From the NCBI RefSeq assembly GCF_032999765.1, contig NZ_CP136051.1:4502417-4566416 (forward strand): a stretch of 64,000 nt of DNA, written 5' to 3'. Of this stretch, positions 11,902 through 20,921 are shown piece after piece. Position numbers and translations under genes: made by a program. Within the stretch, counting starts at the first letter, position 1; the number at the start of each line of letters is the position of its first letter. A model generated the notes under the pieces. That model was not told where the DNA came from, searched no databases, and saw nothing but the letters and a program-made list of their open reading frames with translations. This stretch comes from Imperialibacter roseus. GTDB taxonomy: Bacteria; Bacteroidota; Bacteroidia; Cytophagales; Cyclobacteriaceae.

Positions 11902-12270
11902 TTATAGTACTTCAGGCGCCAATGAAACGATTTTCATGAATTGTTTTTCACGAAGCTCTCTGGCAACAGGTCCGAAAATACGAGTTCCTCTTGGTTCGTC
12001 ATTACCCGTCAATAACACAGCTGCGTTATCTTCAAATCTGATGTATGAACCATCCTTTCTTCTGATTTCCTTCTTGGTGCGTACAATGACGGCCTTGGAA
12101 ACAGTACCTTTCTTCAAACTGCTTGAAGAAATGGAAGACTTAACGCTCACTACAATCTTATCTCCGATTGAAGCGTAACGCTTACCCGTTCCACCTAGCA
12201 CACGTATACAAAGTACCTCTTTGGCACCGCTATTATCTGCAACAGATAACCTGGATTCCTGCTGTATCAT
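11902..12270 (-). CDS. rplN: 50S ribosomal protein L14
   Basis: The 122-residue uL14 starts [20 protein letters not shown] and contains [20 protein letters not shown] and [20 protein letters not shown]. It lies at the subunit interface. It is 1 nt after rpsQ. Confidence 0.98.
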   Translation of the reverse strand: MIQQESRLSVADNSGAKEVLCIRVLGGTGKRYASIGDKIVVSVKSSISSSSLKKGTVSKAVIVRTKKEIRRKDGSYIRFEDNAAVLLTGNDEPRGTRIFGPVARELREKQFMKIVSLAPEVL

Positions 12271-12271
12271 C

Positions 12272-12529
12272 TTATTTTGCTCTTTCGATAATTTCTACCA
12301 ATCTCCAACGCTTCCTTTTACTCATAGGTCTCGTTTCTGCTATGCGTACAGTATCACCAATGCCACACTCATCTTTCTCATCGTGTGCCAAAAACTTGGT
12401 TGTTTTACCTATGAACTTTCCATAGATAGGGTGCTTCACCTTACGAGAAACTGCCACCGTGATAGACTTATTCATCTTATCACTAACAACCTTTCCTGTT
12501 TTCTCTTTACGTAGATTTCTGGTCTCCAT
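12272..12529 (-). CDS. rpsQ: 30S ribosomal protein S17
   Basis: From the ATG at 12,527-12,529 the product has 85 residues: [36 protein letters not shown] and [14 protein letters not shown], a standard uS17 OB-fold. The longer frame from 12,586 would overlap rpmC by about 50 nt with no homologous residues. It is an early 16S binder. Confidence 0.96.
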   Translation of the reverse strand: METRNLRKEKTGKVVSDKMNKSITVAVSRKVKHPIYGKFIGKTTKFLAHDEKDECGIGDTVRIAETRPMSKRKRWRLVEIIERAK

Positions 12530-12536
12530 ACTCCAA

Positions 12537-12731
12537 TTATTTTGATAGCTCTCTTGAGTGTAGCTCGGTTTGAATCCTGGCAACAACCCTACGGTTGTGG
12601 CGGATCCTCATCGGATTTTCAACAGGAGTAACAGCATGGGCGAACTTCAACTTTTGAAGGCTCTCTTTCTCTGCTGCGAGTCGTGCGTTTAGCTCCTCTA
12701 CAGAAAGCGACTTTAGCTCTGAATTTTTCAT
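12537..12731 (-). CDS. rpmC: 50S ribosomal protein L29
   Basis: The 64-residue uL29 is a two-helix protein ([38 protein letters not shown]) located by the peptide exit tunnel. Its start overlaps the rplP stop as ATGA, indicating coupled translation. Confidence 0.97.
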   Translation of the reverse strand: MKNSELKSLSVEELNARLAAEKESLQKLKFAHAVTPVENPMRIRHNRRVVARIQTELHSRELSK

Positions 12732-13153
12732 TGTATTGCAGCGTAATCTCTTCTGACAATAAATTTAGTTTTTATAGGAAGCTTCTGAGCCGCTAATCTT
12801 AGCGCTTCTTTAGCTGTCTCGATGGGCACACCACCAGCTTCGAACATAATAGTTCCTGGCTTTACGATGGCCACCCAGTACTCAGGTGCACCTTTACCTT
12901 TACCCATACGTACTTCTGCGGGCTTTTTGGTAATAGGCTTGTCGGGGAATATGCGGATCCAAACCTGACCCTCCCTTTTCATTGCCCTTGTAACGGCGAT
13001 CCTCGATGCTTCAATCTGGCGTGAGGTAATAAAACCAGATTCCAATGACTTCAATCCAAAAGTTCCGAAAGAAAGTGTATGACCCCTTTGGGCAATACCT
13101 TTTACTCTTCCTTTTTGTTGCTTCCTGAATTTAGTTCTTTTAGGCTGTAACAT
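12728..13153 (-). CDS. rplP: 50S ribosomal protein L16
   Basis: The 141-residue uL16 starts [20 protein letters not shown] and has [20 protein letters not shown] and [20 protein letters not shown], the loop that approaches the peptidyl-transferase centre. It lies 22 nt after rpsC and overlaps rpmC by 4 nt. Confidence 0.98.
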   Translation of the reverse strand: MLQPKRTKFRKQQKGRVKGIAQRGHTLSFGTFGLKSLESGFITSRQIEASRIAVTRAMKREGQVWIRIFPDKPITKKPAEVRMGKGKGAPEYWVAIVKPGTIMFEAGGVPIETAKEALRLAAQKLPIKTKFIVRRDYAAIQ

Positions 13154-13175
13154 TTGTCAGCTAATTAACTAGTTA

Positions 13176-13943
13176 TTATTTTCTTTTACGTTTAGGAGCG
13201 CCGTCACCGGGTCCACCTCTTCTTCTACCACCTCCATCACGTCTGTTGCCAGGGCCTCCACCAGAGTTACCACTGTTGGCGTCGTTTGTTATTCCTACGT
13301 TAGGGGAAAGGTCTCTTTTTCCGAACACCTCACCTTTGAATATCCAAACCTTGATGCCAATCTTACCGTAAACAGTCTGCGCTTCAGAAATTGCGTAGTC
13401 AATATCAGCACGAAGTGTGTGTAGAGGAATTCTACCCTCCTTGTACATTTCAGTACGTGCCATTTCAGCACCGCCCAAACGTCCTGATACCTTTATCTTA
13501 ATTCCCTGAGCTCCCACTCTCATTGCAGAAGCAATCGCTTGCTTCATGGCTCTTCTGTAAGAAATACGAGCCTGCAACTGTTGAGCAATTGACTCACCTA
13601 CCAGAAGTGAATCAAGCTCTGGTCTTTTAATTTCGAATATATTTATCTGGATATCTTTTCCAGTTATCTTCTTCAGCTCTTCTTTGATCTTGTCGACTTC
13701 AGAACCACCTTTTCCAATAACAACGCCAGGACGAGCAGTGTGGATAGTAAGCGTTATCCGCTTAAGCGTACGCTCGATAACTATCTTAGCGATTCCACCC
13801 TTGGGAATCCTTGCAGTTATGTATTTTCTGATTTTGGTGTCTTCTACCAATTTGTCAGCAAAAGTTTTGCCTCCAAACCAGCTTGAATCCCATCCTTTAA
13901 TGACTCCGAGTCTAAAACCGACTGGGTTTACCTTCTGTCCCAT
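13176..13943 (-). CDS. rpsC: 30S ribosomal protein S3 with Gly/Arg-rich tail
   Basis: The 255-residue uS3 has an N-terminal KH domain ([20 protein letters not shown]) and the C-terminal S3 domain ([39 protein letters not shown]) that lines the mRNA entry tunnel. The last 35 residues or so form a Gly/Arg/Asn-rich, probably disordered tail ([20 protein letters not shown]) ending PKRKRK. The E. coli protein has 233 residues, so the tail accounts for the extra length. Confidence 0.98.
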   Translation of the reverse strand: MGQKVNPVGFRLGVIKGWDSSWFGGKTFADKLVEDTKIRKYITARIPKGGIAKIVIERTLKRITLTIHTARPGVVIGKGGSEVDKIKEELKKITGKDIQINIFEIKRPELDSLLVGESIAQQLQARISYRRAMKQAIASAMRVGAQGIKIKVSGRLGGAEMARTEMYKEGRIPLHTLRADIDYAISEAQTVYGKIGIKVWIFKGEVFGKRDLSPNVGITNDANSGNSGGGPGNRRDGGGRRRGGPGDGAPKRKRK

Positions 13944-13948
13944 GCGTT

Positions 13949-14341
13949 TTACTTTTCTGTGTTTTCGGTTGCTTTTGTTTCAGGCGCTGTTGCCGCAGGT
14001 GCCAGGCTGTCCACAACCAATGTTACGTGGTTTGAACGCTTTCTTATCCTGTGAGCTCTACCCTGCGGTGCTGGTCTCAGTCTTTTCAACATCCGACCTG
14101 AATCAACAGATACGGCCTTCACATACAAATCAGCTTCCTCAAGTTTGGCATCTTCGTTGCCCTGCTGCCAGTTGGCAATAGCAGACAACAACAGTTTCTC
14201 CAAACGTGCAGCAGGATGCTTTGATTCATGCTTAAGTATAGTCAAAGCCTTATTTACACGTACGCCTCTGATAAGATCAACAACCAATCTCATTTTTCGT
14301 GGAGAGGTAGGAACGTTCTTCAACTTAGCTACTGCTTCCAT
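13949..14341 (-). CDS. rplV: 50S ribosomal protein L22
   Basis: From the ATG at 14,339-14,341 the product has 130 residues: [20 protein letters not shown], the tunnel-lining hairpin [20 protein letters not shown] and a short Ala/Thr/Glu-rich tail. A longer frame starting at 14,410 overlaps rpsS by 65 nt and its extra residues do not belong to the family. The gap to rpsS is 4 nt. Confidence 0.96.
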   Translation of the reverse strand: MEAVAKLKNVPTSPRKMRLVVDLIRGVRVNKALTILKHESKHPAARLEKLLLSAIANWQQGNEDAKLEEADLYVKAVSVDSGRMLKRLRPAPQGRAHRIRKRSNHVTLVVDSLAPAATAPETKATENTEK

Positions 14342-14345
14342 ATCC

Positions 14346-14624
14346 TTATCTTTTACCTTTATCTTTTTTGGCGATGTGACCCCTGAAATTCCTGGTTGGT
14401 GCAAATTCACCTAGCTTGTGACCCACCATGTTTTCAGTAACATACACTGGTATAAACTTGTTTCCGTTGTGAACCGCAAAGGTATGGCCAACGAAATCTG
14501 GTGAGATCATAGATCTTCTTGACCATGTTTTGATTACCGACTTCTTGCCAGCCTCGTTCATGGTTTCCACCTTGTTCTCCAGTCTGAAATCTATATATGG
14601 GCCTTTCTTAAGAGATCTAGCCAT
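14346..14624 (-). CDS. rpsS: 30S ribosomal protein S19
   Basis: The 92-residue uS19 starts [20 protein letters not shown] and shows [20 protein letters not shown] and [15 protein letters not shown]. It partners S13 in the 30S head. It is 3 nt after rplB. Confidence 0.98.
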   Translation of the reverse strand: MARSLKKGPYIDFRLENKVETMNEAGKKSVIKTWSRRSMISPDFVGHTFAVHNGNKFIPVYVTENMVGHKLGEFAPTRNFRGHIAKKDKGKR

Positions 14625-14627
14625 TAC

Positions 14628-15452
14628 TTATTTCTTTTTATTAGAGATGATTAACTTATCAGAATACTTGTTCGGGCGACGTGTTTTCTTTCCTTTCGCC
14701 AACAGACCATTTCTAGATCTTGGATGACCACCAGAAGCTCTACCTTCACCACCACCCATCGGGTGATCGACAGGGTTCATTACAACACCACGAACTCTTG
14801 GGCGTCTTCCCAACCATCTGTTACGGCCAGCCTTACCAAGCACGACGTTCATGTGTTCGCCATTAGATGCAGTTCCAACTGTTGCCATGCAGACTGCCAA
14901 AACCATTCTCATCTCACCAGAAGGCAATTTGATAGTGGCATACTTTCCTTCACGGGCCAATAGTTGACCGTAAGCCCCAGCACTTCTTGCCATGGCTGCG
15001 CCCTTACCAGGCTTCAGTTCGATGGCGTGAATGATTGTACCAAGAGGAATTTTCGACATTGGCAATGCATTGCCTACTTCCGGAGCTACTGACTCCCCTG
15101 AAAACAAGGTTTGTCCTACCTGAATACCTTCAGGTGCCAGGATGTATCTTTTTTCGCCGTCAGCGTAAGCCAACAAAGCTATGAAAGCTGTTCTGTTTGG
15201 ATCGTATTCTATTGACTTTACGGTAGCAGGAATATCATGCTTGTCACGCTTGAAATCAATCATACGGTACTTCTGCTTATGACCACCACCTAAATAGCGC
15301 ATAGTCATGCGACCTCCGGCGTTTCTACCACCACTTTTCTTTCTGCTTGCCACCAATGACTTCTCAGGCACATTGGTTGTAATCATAGAATAGTCAGGCG
15401 CCATTCTGAAACGCTGGCCTGGTGTAATCGGTCTTAATTTTTTTACTGCCAT
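14628..15452 (-). CDS. rplB: 50S ribosomal protein L2
   Basis: The 274-residue uL2 starts [20 protein letters not shown] and carries the core motifs [40 protein letters not shown] and the C-terminal [20 protein letters not shown], which contains the conserved His of the peptidyl-transferase region. It binds 23S rRNA and supports subunit joining. Confidence 0.99.
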   Translation of the reverse strand: MAVKKLRPITPGQRFRMAPDYSMITTNVPEKSLVASRKKSGGRNAGGRMTMRYLGGGHKQKYRMIDFKRDKHDIPATVKSIEYDPNRTAFIALLAYADGEKRYILAPEGIQVGQTLFSGESVAPEVGNALPMSKIPLGTIIHAIELKPGKGAAMARSAGAYGQLLAREGKYATIKLPSGEMRMVLAVCMATVGTASNGEHMNVVLGKAGRNRWLGRRPRVRGVVMNPVDHPMGGGEGRASGGHPRSRNGLLAKGKKTRRPNKYSDKLIISNKKK

Positions 15453-15464
15453 TTTCCCGTTACT

Positions 15465-15752
15465 TTATATTCCTGCGTAAAAATCAATTACTTCTCCTTC
15501 GGCAACGGTCACAATGGCCTTCTTGTAGGCATCAGTTCTGCCTTCAAGCACACGTGACTTTGTATACCTGGTTTTTCTCTTTCCCTGATAGACCATGGTG
15601 TTGATATTTTCAACCTTCACACCATACATTTTCTCTATCTCCTTCTTTATCTCTACCTTATTGGCACCCTTCTTCACAACAAAGCCATACTTGCCTTTCT
15701 CGTTCATAGAAGACACCTTTTCAGTAACCAAGGGTTTTACTAATACGCTCAT
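15465..15752 (-). CDS. rplW: 50S ribosomal protein L23
   Basis: The 95-residue uL23 starts MSVLVKPLVTEKVSSMNEKG and has KYGFVVKKGANKVEIKKEIE and VENINTMVYQGKRKTRYTKS. It forms part of the tunnel exit and docks trigger factor and SRP. It lies 5 nt after rplD. Confidence 0.98.
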   Translation of the reverse strand: MSVLVKPLVTEKVSSMNEKGKYGFVVKKGANKVEIKKEIEKMYGVKVENINTMVYQGKRKTRYTKSRVLEGRTDAYKKAIVTVAEGEVIDFYAGI

Positions 15753-15757
15753 GGTCT

Positions 15758-16384
15758 TTAATTAAGAGTGTTTTCAACTGTTTGAATAGAGCTCTCAACG
15801 AAAACTACGTGATCAGCATGAAGCAGATCGTAGGTAGTAACGTCAGCTGCAAGGGCGACCTTTGATCTCTCCAGGTTCCTGCCTGACAAAACAATGTTTT
15901 TGTCTACTGCAGGCAACACCACAAGGGTCTTCTTATCAGCAAGCGCCAAAACTTCAAGCATCTTTATGAAGTCTTTTGTTTTAGGAGCGCTGAAAGTGAA
16001 ATCTTCTATAACAGAAATCGATTCGCCTTTGGCCTTATAAGTCAATGCAGACTTACGGGCAAGTGCTTTTACTTTCTTGTTTAGCTTAAATCCGTACGTT
16101 CTGGGTCTTGGTCCGAATATACGACCACCACCAACAAAGACGGGCGATTTGATGCTACCTGCACGGGCAGTACCTGTTCCCTTTTGTTTCTTTATCTTTC
16201 TGGTTGACCCAGAAACTTCGTTACGCTCTTTAGACTTGTGAGTGCCCTGTCTCTGATTAGCTAGAAACTGCTTTACATCTAAATAGATAGCATGGTCATT
16301 AGGCTCGATTGCAAATACAGCATCTGAGAGACTAACTTTCCTTCCGGTGTCTTCACCGGTATATTTTTTTACAACTAGTTCCAT
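15758..16384 (-). CDS. rplD: 50S ribosomal protein L4
   Basis: The 208-residue uL4 has the tunnel loop [40 protein letters not shown] and [20 protein letters not shown]. In E. coli L4 represses the S10 operon through its leader. Here the leader precedes rplC rather than rpsJ; no L4-binding structure was recognised beyond the short hairpin at 17,047-17,070. The gap to rplC is 1 nt. Confidence 0.98.
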   Translation of the reverse strand: MELVVKKYTGEDTGRKVSLSDAVFAIEPNDHAIYLDVKQFLANQRQGTHKSKERNEVSGSTRKIKKQKGTGTARAGSIKSPVFVGGGRIFGPRPRTYGFKLNKKVKALARKSALTYKAKGESISVIEDFTFSAPKTKDFIKMLEVLALADKKTLVVLPAVDKNIVLSGRNLERSKVALAADVTTYDLLHADHVVFVESSIQTVENTLN

Positions 16385-16385
16385 G

Positions 16386-17018
16386 TTACTTCTCTAGGAT
16401 TACGTATGAGTTCTTAGCACCTGGAACGGAGCCACTGACTACAATTAAATTCTTCTCCGGCATGATCTTCATGATCTGAAGGTTAATCACCTTCACTCTG
16501 TCACCACCTGTTCTTCCGGCCATTCTAATGCCTTTGAAAACCCTTGATGGAAACGAACATGCACCGATGGAACCGGGAGCACGAAGTCTGTTGTGCTGAC
16601 CGTGAGTTGCCTCGCCAACACCAGCGAAACCGTGGCGCTTAACAACACCCTGGAAGCCTTTTCCTTTTGATGTTCCGATTGCATCAAGAAACTCGGCCTC
16701 TTTGAATACTTCGCCGACCATGATCTTGTCCCCTATCTTCACCTGGCCTTCGAATTCCTCACGGAAGTCACGAAACTCAACTACCTTCTTTTTAGGAGTA
16801 GTTTTAGCCTTAGCAAAGTGGCCTTTAAGGGCCTTAGGAGTGTTCTTATCCTTCCGTTCGTCATAAGACAACTGGATAGCCTTGTAGCCATCAGTAGCCT
16901 CATTCTTCACTTGGGTAACAACGCAGGGACCAGCCTCTATCACCGTGCATGCAACGTTACGTCCATCGGCACCGTAGATACTAGTCATTCCAATTTTTTT
17001 TCCAATAATTCCTGACAT
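16386..17018 (-). CDS. rplC: 50S ribosomal protein L3
   Basis: The 210-residue uL3 starts [20 protein letters not shown] and contains [19 protein letters not shown] and [20 protein letters not shown], the loop extending towards the peptidyl-transferase centre. It is the first gene of its transcript: a terminator closes the rpsJ transcript upstream and a promoter lies between them. Confidence 0.98.
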   Translation of the reverse strand: MSGIIGKKIGMTSIYGADGRNVACTVIEAGPCVVTQVKNEATDGYKAIQLSYDERKDKNTPKALKGHFAKAKTTPKKKVVEFRDFREEFEGQVKIGDKIMVGEVFKEAEFLDAIGTSKGKGFQGVVKRHGFAGVGEATHGQHNRLRAPGSIGACSFPSRVFKGIRMAGRTGGDRVKVINLQIMKIMPEKNLIVVSGSVPGAKNSYVILEK

Positions 17019-17046
17019 CGTATTGGTTATAAGTTCTTTATCAACG

Positions 17047-17105
17047 TTTTCGGCGTTTATCCGCCAAAAAGGACTGCAAAGATAGTAATTTGCTCTGTCC
17101 TACAA
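17047..17105 (-). promoter_or_regulatory. Promoter of the rplC (S10-spc) transcript with 5' stem-loop
   Basis: Minus-strand TTG (17,103-17,105), an 18-nt spacer and TATCTTTG (17,077-17,084) fit the Bacteroidota consensus. The early transcript begins CAGTCC and folds a hairpin (GGCG/CGCC core with flanking T/A pairs, 17,047-17,070), about 30 nt before the rplC ATG. Confidence 0.8.
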
Positions 17106-17145
17106 AACTGTTAACTCTAAATTTTTAAAATATCTATGCACAAAA

Positions 17146-17180
17146 AAAGAACCAATAACTCTGATCATTATTGGTTCTTT
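17146..17180 (-). terminator. Terminator after rpsJ
   Basis: A 13-base perfect stem (17,146-17,158 with 17,168-17,180; AAAGAACCAATAA and its complement) with a nine-base loop is followed by a run of T in the minus direction, 21 nt after the rpsJ stop. It separates the str transcript from the rplC transcript. Confidence 0.9.
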
Positions 17181-17201
17181 ACGAAACAATACTATTTAAG
17201 G

Positions 17202-17507
17202 TCAGACCTTAATTTCAACGTCGACACCGCTTGGCAATTCAAGCTTCATCAAAGCGTCTACTGTTTTTGTACTGTTTGAATAAATATCTACCAAGCGCTT
17301 GTAAGTACAAAGCTGGAACTGCTCTCTTGACTTCTTGTTCACGTGGGGTGAACGAAGCACAGTAAAGATTTCCTTTTCTGTAGGCAACGGAATTGGACCG
17401 CTAACTATAGCACCTGTCGTCTTTACGGCTCTTACGATCTTTTCAGATGACTTGTCAACTAAATTGTGGTCGTAAGACTTAAGTTTGATTCTTATTTTCT
17501 GTGTCAT
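17202..17507 (-). CDS. rpsJ: 30S ribosomal protein S10
   Basis: From the ATG at 17,505-17,507 the product has 101 residues: [40 protein letters not shown] and [20 protein letters not shown], a standard uS10 (NusE). It also takes part in antitermination complexes with NusB and NusG. A longer frame from 17,531 would run into fusA. It lies 7 nt after fusA and before a strong terminator, so it is the last gene of the str transcript. Confidence 0.97.
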   Translation of the reverse strand: MTQKIRIKLKSYDHNLVDKSSEKIVRAVKTTGAIVSGPIPLPTEKEIFTVLRSPHVNKKSREQFQLCTYKRLVDIYSNSTKTVDALMKLELPSGVDVEIKV

Positions 17508-17514
17508 GATTTTC

Positions 17515-19623
17515 TTATTTGGCAGCTGCACCTTTAGTTTTTGTAATCACGGCGTCGGCTATATTCTGAGGCACCTGATCATAATGTGCGAATGTCAAAG
17601 AGGCAGTCGCTCTTCCCGAACTCATTGTACGAAGATCAGTTACGTAACCGAAAAGCTCCGAAAGAGGAACATCCGCTTTAATTACAGACGAAGTACCTTT
17701 GGTATCCATACCTTTCATGATACCTCTCCTTCTGTTCAAGTCACCTGTCAAAGGACCTGTATACTCATCCGGAGTAACTACTTCAACAGCCATTATCGGC
17801 TCAAGCAATACTGGCTTAGCCTTTCTTGCGGCTTCTCTGAAACCAATTCTAGCCGCCATTTCAAATGAAAGTGCATCCGAATCCACATCGTGGAATGAAC
17901 CATGGAACAACCTTACTTTCATTGTATCGATAGGGTATCCAGCCAGCGGGCCATTTTTCATCGAGTCAGCAAAACCTTTCTGCACGGCTGGGATGAATTC
18001 TCTTGGAATTACACCACCCACAATAGCATTTACAAACTGCAGGCCGTCAGCTGCGTGATCTTCATCTTTTGGCCCAAGCTCAAACACAATATCCGCAAAT
18101 TTACCACGACCACCGGTCTGCTTCTTATAGACCTCCTTGTGCTCAACTGTGGCTCTAAGTGCTTCTTTGTAAGCCACCTGAGGAGCACCCTGATTAATTT
18201 CAACCTTAAATTCTCTCTTGAGACGGTCGATGATGATTTCAAGGTGGAGCTCGCCCATACCTCTAAGGATTGTTTGACCTGTTTCCTCGTCGGTATTTAC
18301 CTGAAGGGTTGGATCTTCCTCAATAAGTTTGGCAATGGCCATTCCGAGTTTATCAACGTCTGCCTGAGTTTTAGGCTCAATGGCATAGCCAATAACCGGC
18401 TCAGGGAACACCATAGACTCAAGCACTATCTTGTGCTTTTCATCACAAAGTGTGTCACCAGTTTTAATATCTTTGAACCCAACTACAGCGCCAATATCAC
18501 CAGCGTGAAGCCTTTCGATTTGGTTCTGCTTGTTGGCGTGCATCTGGAATATTCTGGATATCCTCTCTTTGTTACCCGACCTCGTATTGTAAACATAAGA
18601 ACCAGACTCAAGCATGCCCGAGTAAGACCTTACAAAACAAAGGCGGCCTACAAAAGGGTCAGTAGCAATTTTAAACGCCAAGCCCGCAAAAGGTTCTGAA
18701 ACAGCAGGTTTTCTTGAAACCTCAGCATCGGTATCGGGGTTGATCCCTTTAATGCTTTCTCTGTCCATCGGTGAAGGAAGAAGTTCCATCACATAGTTAA
18801 GCATTGTCTGAACGCCTTTATTCTTGAAAGCAGATCCGCAAAGCATTGGCACAAAAGCCAAGTCTACAGTAGCAGCTCTAAGTGCCTTTACAACTTCGTC
18901 TCTTGTAATAGACTCAGGATCTTCAAAATACTTTTCTAACAAAGATTCGTCGTACTCAGCAACTGCCTCTAGCAAATGCTCTCTGTACTCCTTCACTTCA
19001 TCCTTCATATCTTCAGGAATCGGCACTTCGCTAAATGTCATTCCGAAGTCATCCTCGTTCCACACCATGGCGATGTTTTCAACAAGGTCGACAACACCTT
19101 TGAATTTCTCCTCAGATCCGATAGGCAACTGAAGCGGAACTGCTTTAGTACCCAATCTTTCTTTCACTTGCTTACAAACGGCAAGGAAGTCGGCGCCGGA
19201 GCGATCCATTTTGTTGACGAATCCAAGACGGGCAACTTTGTAATTGTCAGCCAGGCGCCAGTTAGTTTCTGACTGAGGCTCAACACCATCAACCGCACTA
19301 AACAAAAACACCAAACCGTCCAATACCCTCAAGGACCTGTTTACTTCCACAGTGAAATCTACGTGGCCAGGGGTATCTATAATGTTAATGTGATAATCGT
19401 CTCCTTTATATTTCCAGAAAACAGTAGTAGCAGCGGAAGTAATAGTAATACCCCTCTCCTGCTCTTGCTCCATCCAGTCCATAGTGGCAGCACCATCATG
19501 AACTTCTCCTATTTTATGGTTGACACCTGTATAAAAGAGTATACGCTCTGTTGTTGTTGTTTTACCAGCATCAATGTGAGCAGCAATACCAATGTTACGG
19601 GTGAATCTAAGATCTCTTGCCAT
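17515..19623 (-). CDS. fusA: Elongation factor G
   Basis: The 702-residue EF-G starts [20 protein letters not shown] with the P-loop AHIDAGKT, switch motifs RGITITSA and DTPGHVDF, and the nucleotide-specificity motif NKMDRSGAD, followed by domains II-V (domain IV region [20 protein letters not shown]). It drives ribosomal translocation. Gaps to rpsG and rpsJ are 13 and 7 nt. Confidence 0.98.
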   Translation of the reverse strand: MARDLRFTRNIGIAAHIDAGKTTTTERILFYTGVNHKIGEVHDGAATMDWMEQEQERGITITSAATTVFWKYKGDDYHINIIDTPGHVDFTVEVNRSLRVLDGLVFLFSAVDGVEPQSETNWRLADNYKVARLGFVNKMDRSGADFLAVCKQVKERLGTKAVPLQLPIGSEEKFKGVVDLVENIAMVWNEDDFGMTFSEVPIPEDMKDEVKEYREHLLEAVAEYDESLLEKYFEDPESITRDEVVKALRAATVDLAFVPMLCGSAFKNKGVQTMLNYVMELLPSPMDRESIKGINPDTDAEVSRKPAVSEPFAGLAFKIATDPFVGRLCFVRSYSGMLESGSYVYNTRSGNKERISRIFQMHANKQNQIERLHAGDIGAVVGFKDIKTGDTLCDEKHKIVLESMVFPEPVIGYAIEPKTQADVDKLGMAIAKLIEEDPTLQVNTDEETGQTILRGMGELHLEIIIDRLKREFKVEINQGAPQVAYKEALRATVEHKEVYKKQTGGRGKFADIVFELGPKDEDHAADGLQFVNAIVGGVIPREFIPAVQKGFADSMKNGPLAGYPIDTMKVRLFHGSFHDVDSDALSFEMAARIGFREAARKAKPVLLEPIMAVEVVTPDEYTGPLTGDLNRRRGIMKGMDTKGTSSVIKADVPLSELFGYVTDLRTMSSGRATASLTFAHYDQVPQNIADAVITKTKGAAAK

Positions 19624-19636
19624 TACGCCTTTTCAA

Positions 19637-20104
19637 TTAAAATCTAAAGTGGGAGAAAGCTTTATTTGCATCAGCCATACGGTGAGTATCATCCTTTTTC
19701 TTCACAGCAGCGCCTTCGCCTTTGGAAGCAGCGATGATTTCGCCGGCCAATTTATCAGTCATAGTTTTTTCACCACGAGTTCTGGCGTATTTGATAAGCC
19801 ACTTAATTCCCAAAGAGACCTTTCTCTCGGGACGTACCTCCAAAGGAACCTGAAAAGTAGCACCACCTACACGGCGGCTTTTTACTTCAACAGCAGGAGT
19901 TACGTTGTTAAGCGCTTTTTTCCACACTTCAAGACCATCTTCGCTTGTCTTCTTACTAACAGCCTCAATGGCGTCGTAGAAAATGGAATAAGAAACGCTT
20001 TTCTTCCCGCTAAGCATTAAATTATTCACAAATTTGGTTACCAAAGTATCCCCAAACTTAGGGTCAGGGAGGATGTATCTTTTCTTAGGTTTTGCCTTTC
20101 TCAT
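19637..20104 (-). CDS. rpsG: 30S ribosomal protein S7
   Basis: The 155-residue uS7 starts [20 protein letters not shown], then [39 protein letters not shown] and the C-terminal [17 protein letters not shown]. It nucleates assembly of the 30S head and is next to rpsL as usual. Confidence 0.98.
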   Translation of the reverse strand: MRKAKPKKRYILPDPKFGDTLVTKFVNNLMLSGKKSVSYSIFYDAIEAVSKKTSEDGLEVWKKALNNVTPAVEVKSRRVGGATFQVPLEVRPERKVSLGIKWLIKYARTRGEKTMTDKLAGEIIAASKGEGAAVKKKDDTHRMADANKAFSHFRF

Positions 20105-20113
20105 TGCGATTAA

Positions 20114-20491
20114 TTATTTCTTTTTAGGTCTCTTAGCACCATACTTAGAACGACTCTGGAGTCTTCCTGTTACTCCAGCGGTATCAAGGGCACCTCTAAC
20201 GATGTGATACCTTACACCAGGAAGGTCTTTTACTCTACCACCTCTGATAAGCACAATTGAGTGCTCCTGAAGGTTGTGACCTTCACCAGGTATGTAGGCG
20301 TTCACTTCCTTACTATTGGTAAGACGAACCCTGGCTACTTTACGCATGGCAGAGTTTGGCTTTTTAGGAGTGGTAGTGTAAACCCTTGTGCACACGCCTC
20401 TTCTTTGAGGACATGAATCAAGAGCAGGTGACTTGGATTTCCATGTCACGGCCGTTCTACCTTTTCTTACTAATTGCTGTATAGTGGGCAT
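20114..20491 (-). CDS. rpsL: 30S ribosomal protein S12
   Basis: The 125-residue uS12 starts [20 protein letters not shown] and carries the decoding-centre loops [20 protein letters not shown] and [20 protein letters not shown]. The lysine in TPKKPNS, a position often changed in streptomycin resistance, is the wild-type residue. It is the first gene of the str transcript, with a promoter about 40 nt upstream. Confidence 0.98.
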   Translation of the reverse strand: MPTIQQLVRKGRTAVTWKSKSPALDSCPQRRGVCTRVYTTTPKKPNSAMRKVARVRLTNSKEVNAYIPGEGHNLQEHSIVLIRGGRVKDLPGVRYHIVRGALDTAGVTGRLQSRSKYGAKRPKKK

Positions 20492-20510
20492 TTAGACTGT
20501 ATTTTTCTGT

Positions 20511-20559
20511 GTTCCAAAAAATGGAACGCAAAGATATGGATTTATAATTTTTAGTGCAA
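20511..20559 (-). promoter_or_regulatory. Promoter of the str transcript (rpsL) with 5' stem-loop
   Basis: Minus-strand TTG (20,557-20,559), a 20-nt spacer and TATCTTTG (20,529-20,536) match the consensus. A perfect GTTCCA/TGGAAC hairpin (20,511-20,527) starts two bases after the -7 box, so it would be at or very near the RNA 5' end. Confidence 0.8.
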
Positions 20560-20585
20560 AGAATTGATGGCGAATAATTATTCAA

Positions 20586-20915
20586 CTATGCTTCACCAAC
20601 TGTGCCTCCAAAATTCATTGGAAACTTGGGTAGCTCATTGGTTGTTTTAATTGTGCCAAAGGTATCTTCGTATTTTCGGACATTTTCCTCCAAAGCAGCC
20701 AGGAGACGCCTGGCATGCTCTGGAGTAATGACAATTCTCGATTTAACCTTTGCCTTTGGTACACCAGGCATCAGTCTTATAAAATCTATAACGAATTCAC
20801 TGTTTGAGTGAGCAATCATGGCTAGGTTAGCATAAACGCCTTCAGCAATCTCTTCCGAAAGCTCTATGTTAATCTGATTAGGATTCTTTTTAGGGTCCTT
20901 TTCTTCTTTTGCCAT
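20586..20915 (-). CDS. DUF3467 family protein downstream of rpoC
   Basis: The 109-residue soluble protein (INIELSEEIAEGVYANLAMI, ITPEHARRLLAALEENVRKY) matches DUF3467 by recall of the family pattern; its function is not established. It lies 6 nt after the rpoC stop, so it is almost certainly made with RNA polymerase beta and beta'. No terminator is evident after it; the next feature is the rpsL promoter. The layout suggests, without proving, a role linked to transcription. Confidence 0.85.
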   Translation of the reverse strand: MAKEEKDPKKNPNQINIELSEEIAEGVYANLAMIAHSNSEFVIDFIRLMPGVPKAKVKSRIVITPEHARRLLAALEENVRKYEDTFGTIKTTNELPKFPMNFGGTVGEA

Positions 20916-20921
20916 AACTAC

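Noticed and set aside
17902-18699. 265-codon plus-strand frame inside fusA
   Set aside because: Lies fully antisense to a well-conserved gene and its composition mirrors the reverse frame; it is a shadow frame.
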